In this document: one piece after another, positions 61,474-64,000 of the stretch
Layout: the number at the start of each line of letters is the position of its first letter
How positions within the stretch are numbered: position 1 is the stretch's first letter
DNA from: Erythroxylum novogranatense
Taxonomy: Eukaryota; Streptophyta; Magnoliopsida; Malpighiales; Erythroxylaceae
Reading direction: 5' to 3'
Assembly (NCBI GenBank): GCA_029891385.1
Contig: CM057230.1
Coordinates: 15,327,372-15,391,371 of the forward strand
DNA: 64,000 nt
Program-made: the position numbers and the translations under genes
Notes under the pieces: model-generated
The model's input: the letters and a program-made list of their open reading frames with translations, nothing else
Told to the model about the DNA's origin: nothing
Database searches by the model: none

Positions 61474-62750
61474 TTAGTTTGACCTGTTAACGTTGTTTTT
61501 CCCTTTTAACGAAGGTGTTTCCTCAACCATTATCGAACTGAGGCTAAAGTAAAAAAGAATTAAATAAATAGGTAGTGCATATATATGCAATGTTACAAAT
61601 TTAAGATAACATGATAATAAGTCATCATAAAAATATAATTACCTCATTTTAAATTCTTGAACAGAAGGGATGTCGGGGTTAATCAGTAGTTTTGAAGCAT
61701 TCCAAGCATTAGAAATCTTGATTTCTCCTGCACGGAAAAATGTGATATGTTAAGCTTTTTTCAAAAAAATGAACAAAGTGAACTACATAAAATGCTTTGA
61801 AAAAAATAATGTACCAGCAGAGCTTGATATCATAGCAAGCTGAAAAACAATAACGATTGATATTTCTTATGTATCCCTCATTGTATTCAGCAAAAAGTTA
61901 GCATATTCACCAAACAATGTGCACTTGATCTTATTGTTACTAAAAAATAACATTAATGCATAAATATTATTTTGCATACAAAGAGTATAAGAGAATAGTT
62001 ATTGAAAGTAAAGATAACCTTTTATCATCGGATATAGATTAAGAAATTTTGATTTGAGATTATTCCTTTGGAATTCATTACAAGTTTCATATGAAGTCAT
62101 TTCTCCAAGGACATTTGTTTGACAAGAATAAAGAAATCAATAAAGGCTAAATAAAGAAATCATATCATAAATGACTTACTTGATAAAAATATAAATGGAG
62201 ACCATTGAAGAAATAAATATATATGATTACCAATCAAATAACCCTTAGGAATCTTATCTTCCAGAATATCTGTGAATGGCACGAAATTGAAAGAGAATAG
62301 AGGAATATCCAAATCAACAGCATTGACTGTTGTGCCAAAGTGGAAATTAATCTTATATTTTTGTTGACTTGCTCTATAATCTCCAGAATTGTCAACCACA
62401 ACAAATTTATGTATGATGACACATTTGCCTTCCCCAACTGAATCACGATGCTTGGTCACCAACTTCTCTGTTCCAATTGTAGCATGAATTTTATCTCCCT
62501 GTCAAAATACAACATATTTGTTTATAAACTATAATCATTTTAACATACTCAGCTATCAATATCAATAATAAGAAATGGAAAATGAATATACCTTCTGATC
62601 AAGCAACAACATTTGCAGATTAGAGACAACATTAGGGGAGTTTCGATAACAAACGTTCCACAGCCTAATAATTCTTACAGCTATTTTCCAAGACTCCTTC
62701 TCAGTATGCAACTGACCAATGTAGTTGACTTTCATGGAAGACATTTTCAC
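61474..62750 (-). pseudogene. Replication protein A-like (RPA70/DUF223) gene of a Helitron
   Basis: Minus-strand exons: 62750-62592 (GQLHTEKESWKIAVRIIRLW, QMLLLDQK), 62498-62231 (GDKIHATIGTEKLV, DNSGDYRASQQKYKINFHFG), roughly 62115-62020 (LGEMTSYETCNEF), a region near 61930-61820 (KCTLFGEYAN, with a stop), 61727-61643 (ISNAWNASKLLINPDIPSVQEFK) and 61543-61474. These motifs are those of plant RPA1-like single-strand DNA-binding OB folds. Plant Helitrons often carry such a gene next to Rep-helicase, and here it follows the helicase on the same strand. A missing acceptor before exon 3 and a stop near 61875 suggest decay. Its last codon is about 43 bp from the end of the plus-strand Helitron fragment. 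Confidence 0.85.
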
Positions 62751-63104
62751 ATTACTTGAAAAGTTATTTAATTCAAGGAAGATGTGTTAGGAAATAAAAT
62801 CTCAATGAATAAAAAACTGAAAAGATAAATTAGTGAAGCATTCCAAATGCCTTTTACTTATAAAAGGCAAATAAGTGAGCAAAATATGAATGAAACAAAA
62901 TATGAAAAAAAAACACTCAAATCAAAACTAAAGCTCCAATGTATAAAATGTAAATAACAAATATAAGCAAAGAACCTACAACATAAATGAATCAAATCAA
63001 AGATTTAATAAAGAAAGAACCAAATATATTAGCATGTGGTTGATAGTCCAAAAAATATAATATTAAACAATTCATAAATGTTTCAAAATAAATGAAGCAT
63101 AATG

Positions 63105-64000
63105 CTAAATATCATGAAATATTTCTTTATAAACAACATTGAGTGTCTGAGATAATGCTTCATTTTCTGTATTATGAACCAGGATTTTGAGTCCATGCTT
63201 TGATTTCACCCTTGAAACTGCCACATATAATTGTCCATGCGTGAAAATGGGTCTTGGAAGATACAATCCAACATAATCAAGAGATTGGCCTTGACTTTTG
63301 TTTATCGTCATACAATATGAGATATTGAATGGAAATTGTCTCCTTTGAAGTTAGAAGGGCCAAATTGACTCTGTAGGTGTCATTGTCATTCTAGAGATGT
63401 ATACTCTTTCACCAAAGTGAGTTCCAGATATATGTTTAGCTTCTACAACATTAATACCAAGCTGTGTAATAATAAGTCGTGTGCCATTGCAAAGTCCAGC
63501 CGATTGATTAATATTTTGAATGAGCATAATAGGAGTTCCAACTTTCAATATCAATTTGTGATTAGCCAAGCCTGAGCACTGCAATGTGTTTAAGTACTCA
63601 ACCGGATGCAATTCTTGCAAGAATTCACATTGTTCATTTGCTGCAAATATAGAATCAGAGCTTAGGTATTCCTTAGCTTCACCAGGAATAAGAGATAGAA
63701 TATAATCATTAACTTTATCAACAACATCCAAAGTTGGAGTTAAAATAGCTCTGCCCTTCAAGTAGCTTGGATCATTAAATTTATCTTTAATCTCTGGATA
63801 AGTTGACTCAACAATAGCTGCAACAGGATCATGAAACTCAGTCGGTAGAATTCAGAAGGTATTTCCACTACTGCTTCTCCATCATTAGGTTCTGATAATT
63901 TTCCATCTCCAATCTTAAGCACCCAATCTGAAAACTCTTTCAATTCATCAGCATCAGTGTTTTGAGAATTTACATGCAATCGCATGTTTCTTGTTAGAGT
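63105..64000 (-). pseudogene. PIF1-type helicase, C-terminal part, of a Helitron; runs off the window
   Basis: From the window edge on the minus strand: NMRLHVNSQNTDADELKEF and SDWVLKIGDGKLSEPNDGEA. After a frameshift at about 63845 come KFNDPSYLKGRAILTPTLDVV, LSLIPGEAKEYLSSDS, CSGLANHKLILKVGTPIMLI and AGLCNGTRLIITQLG, then a TAA at about 63351. The same frame resumes with LQRRQFPFNISYCMTINKSQ, GLYLPRPIFTHGQLYVAVSR and KHGLKIL. These are the late helicase motifs of plant Helitron helicases; the Walker motifs would lie beyond position 64000. In an active Helitron it would unwind DNA during rolling-circle transposition. The stop and the frameshift make this copy inactive. Confidence 0.9.

Overview
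This is a repeat-rich stretch of a flowering-plant nuclear genome, most likely a eudicot. The evidence is spliced genes with GT-AG introns, very AT-rich intergenic DNA full of (AAT)n microsatellites, plant-type Copia, Gypsy/Tat, hAT, Helitron and SINE elements, and two copies of a plant-specific ERD7-type gene. I cannot name the species. Only two genes look intact and host-encoded: divergently oriented senescence/dehydration-associated (ERD7-like) paralogs at 5543-7353 (minus) and 48920-50779 (plus). Exons 2-4 have identical lengths in both (170, 85 and 190 nt). Nearly everything else is mobile DNA in various states of decay.

Left part (1-11 kb): an AT-rich candidate TIR element, a decayed Gypsy reverse transcriptase relic, a tRNA-derived SINE, ERD7-like copy 1, and a 2.1 kb nearly symmetrical foldback element about 320 bp upstream of that gene's start codon.

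Middle (10-33 kb): a host segment of about 2 kb is tandemly duplicated. Copy 1 was split by a 14.2 kb Gypsy element of Tat/Retand type (11098-25340), which has an antisense ORF, a 56-bp tandem array and a nested 3.8 kb solo-LTR-like insertion. Copy 2 was split by a 4.7 kb Copia element (27276-31970). Both insertions have recognisable 5-bp target-site duplications.

Centre right (36.8-45.2 kb): a second Copia element has lost its integrase core. A hAT transposon lies inside it in the opposite orientation. The left Copia/hAT junction carries a 38-nt inverted copy of nearby Copia sequence, which looks like repair filler DNA.

Right part (46-64 kb): retroelement-like relics, a small hairpin MITE that seems to provide the TATA box of ERD7-like copy 2, about 4.5 kb of intergenic AT-rich DNA, a set of ~0.9-1.0 kb repeats with long AAT tracts and GC-rich hairpins, and parts of Helitrons. 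The Helitron N-terminal Rep-like gene is on the plus strand. An RPA-like gene and the C-terminal part of a PIF1-type helicase are on the minus strand, and the helicase runs off the window.

The elements do not form a pathway together. The layout shows nested insertion, segmental duplication and decay between two diverging paralogs. All family assignments come from motif recognition by eye; no database search was run.
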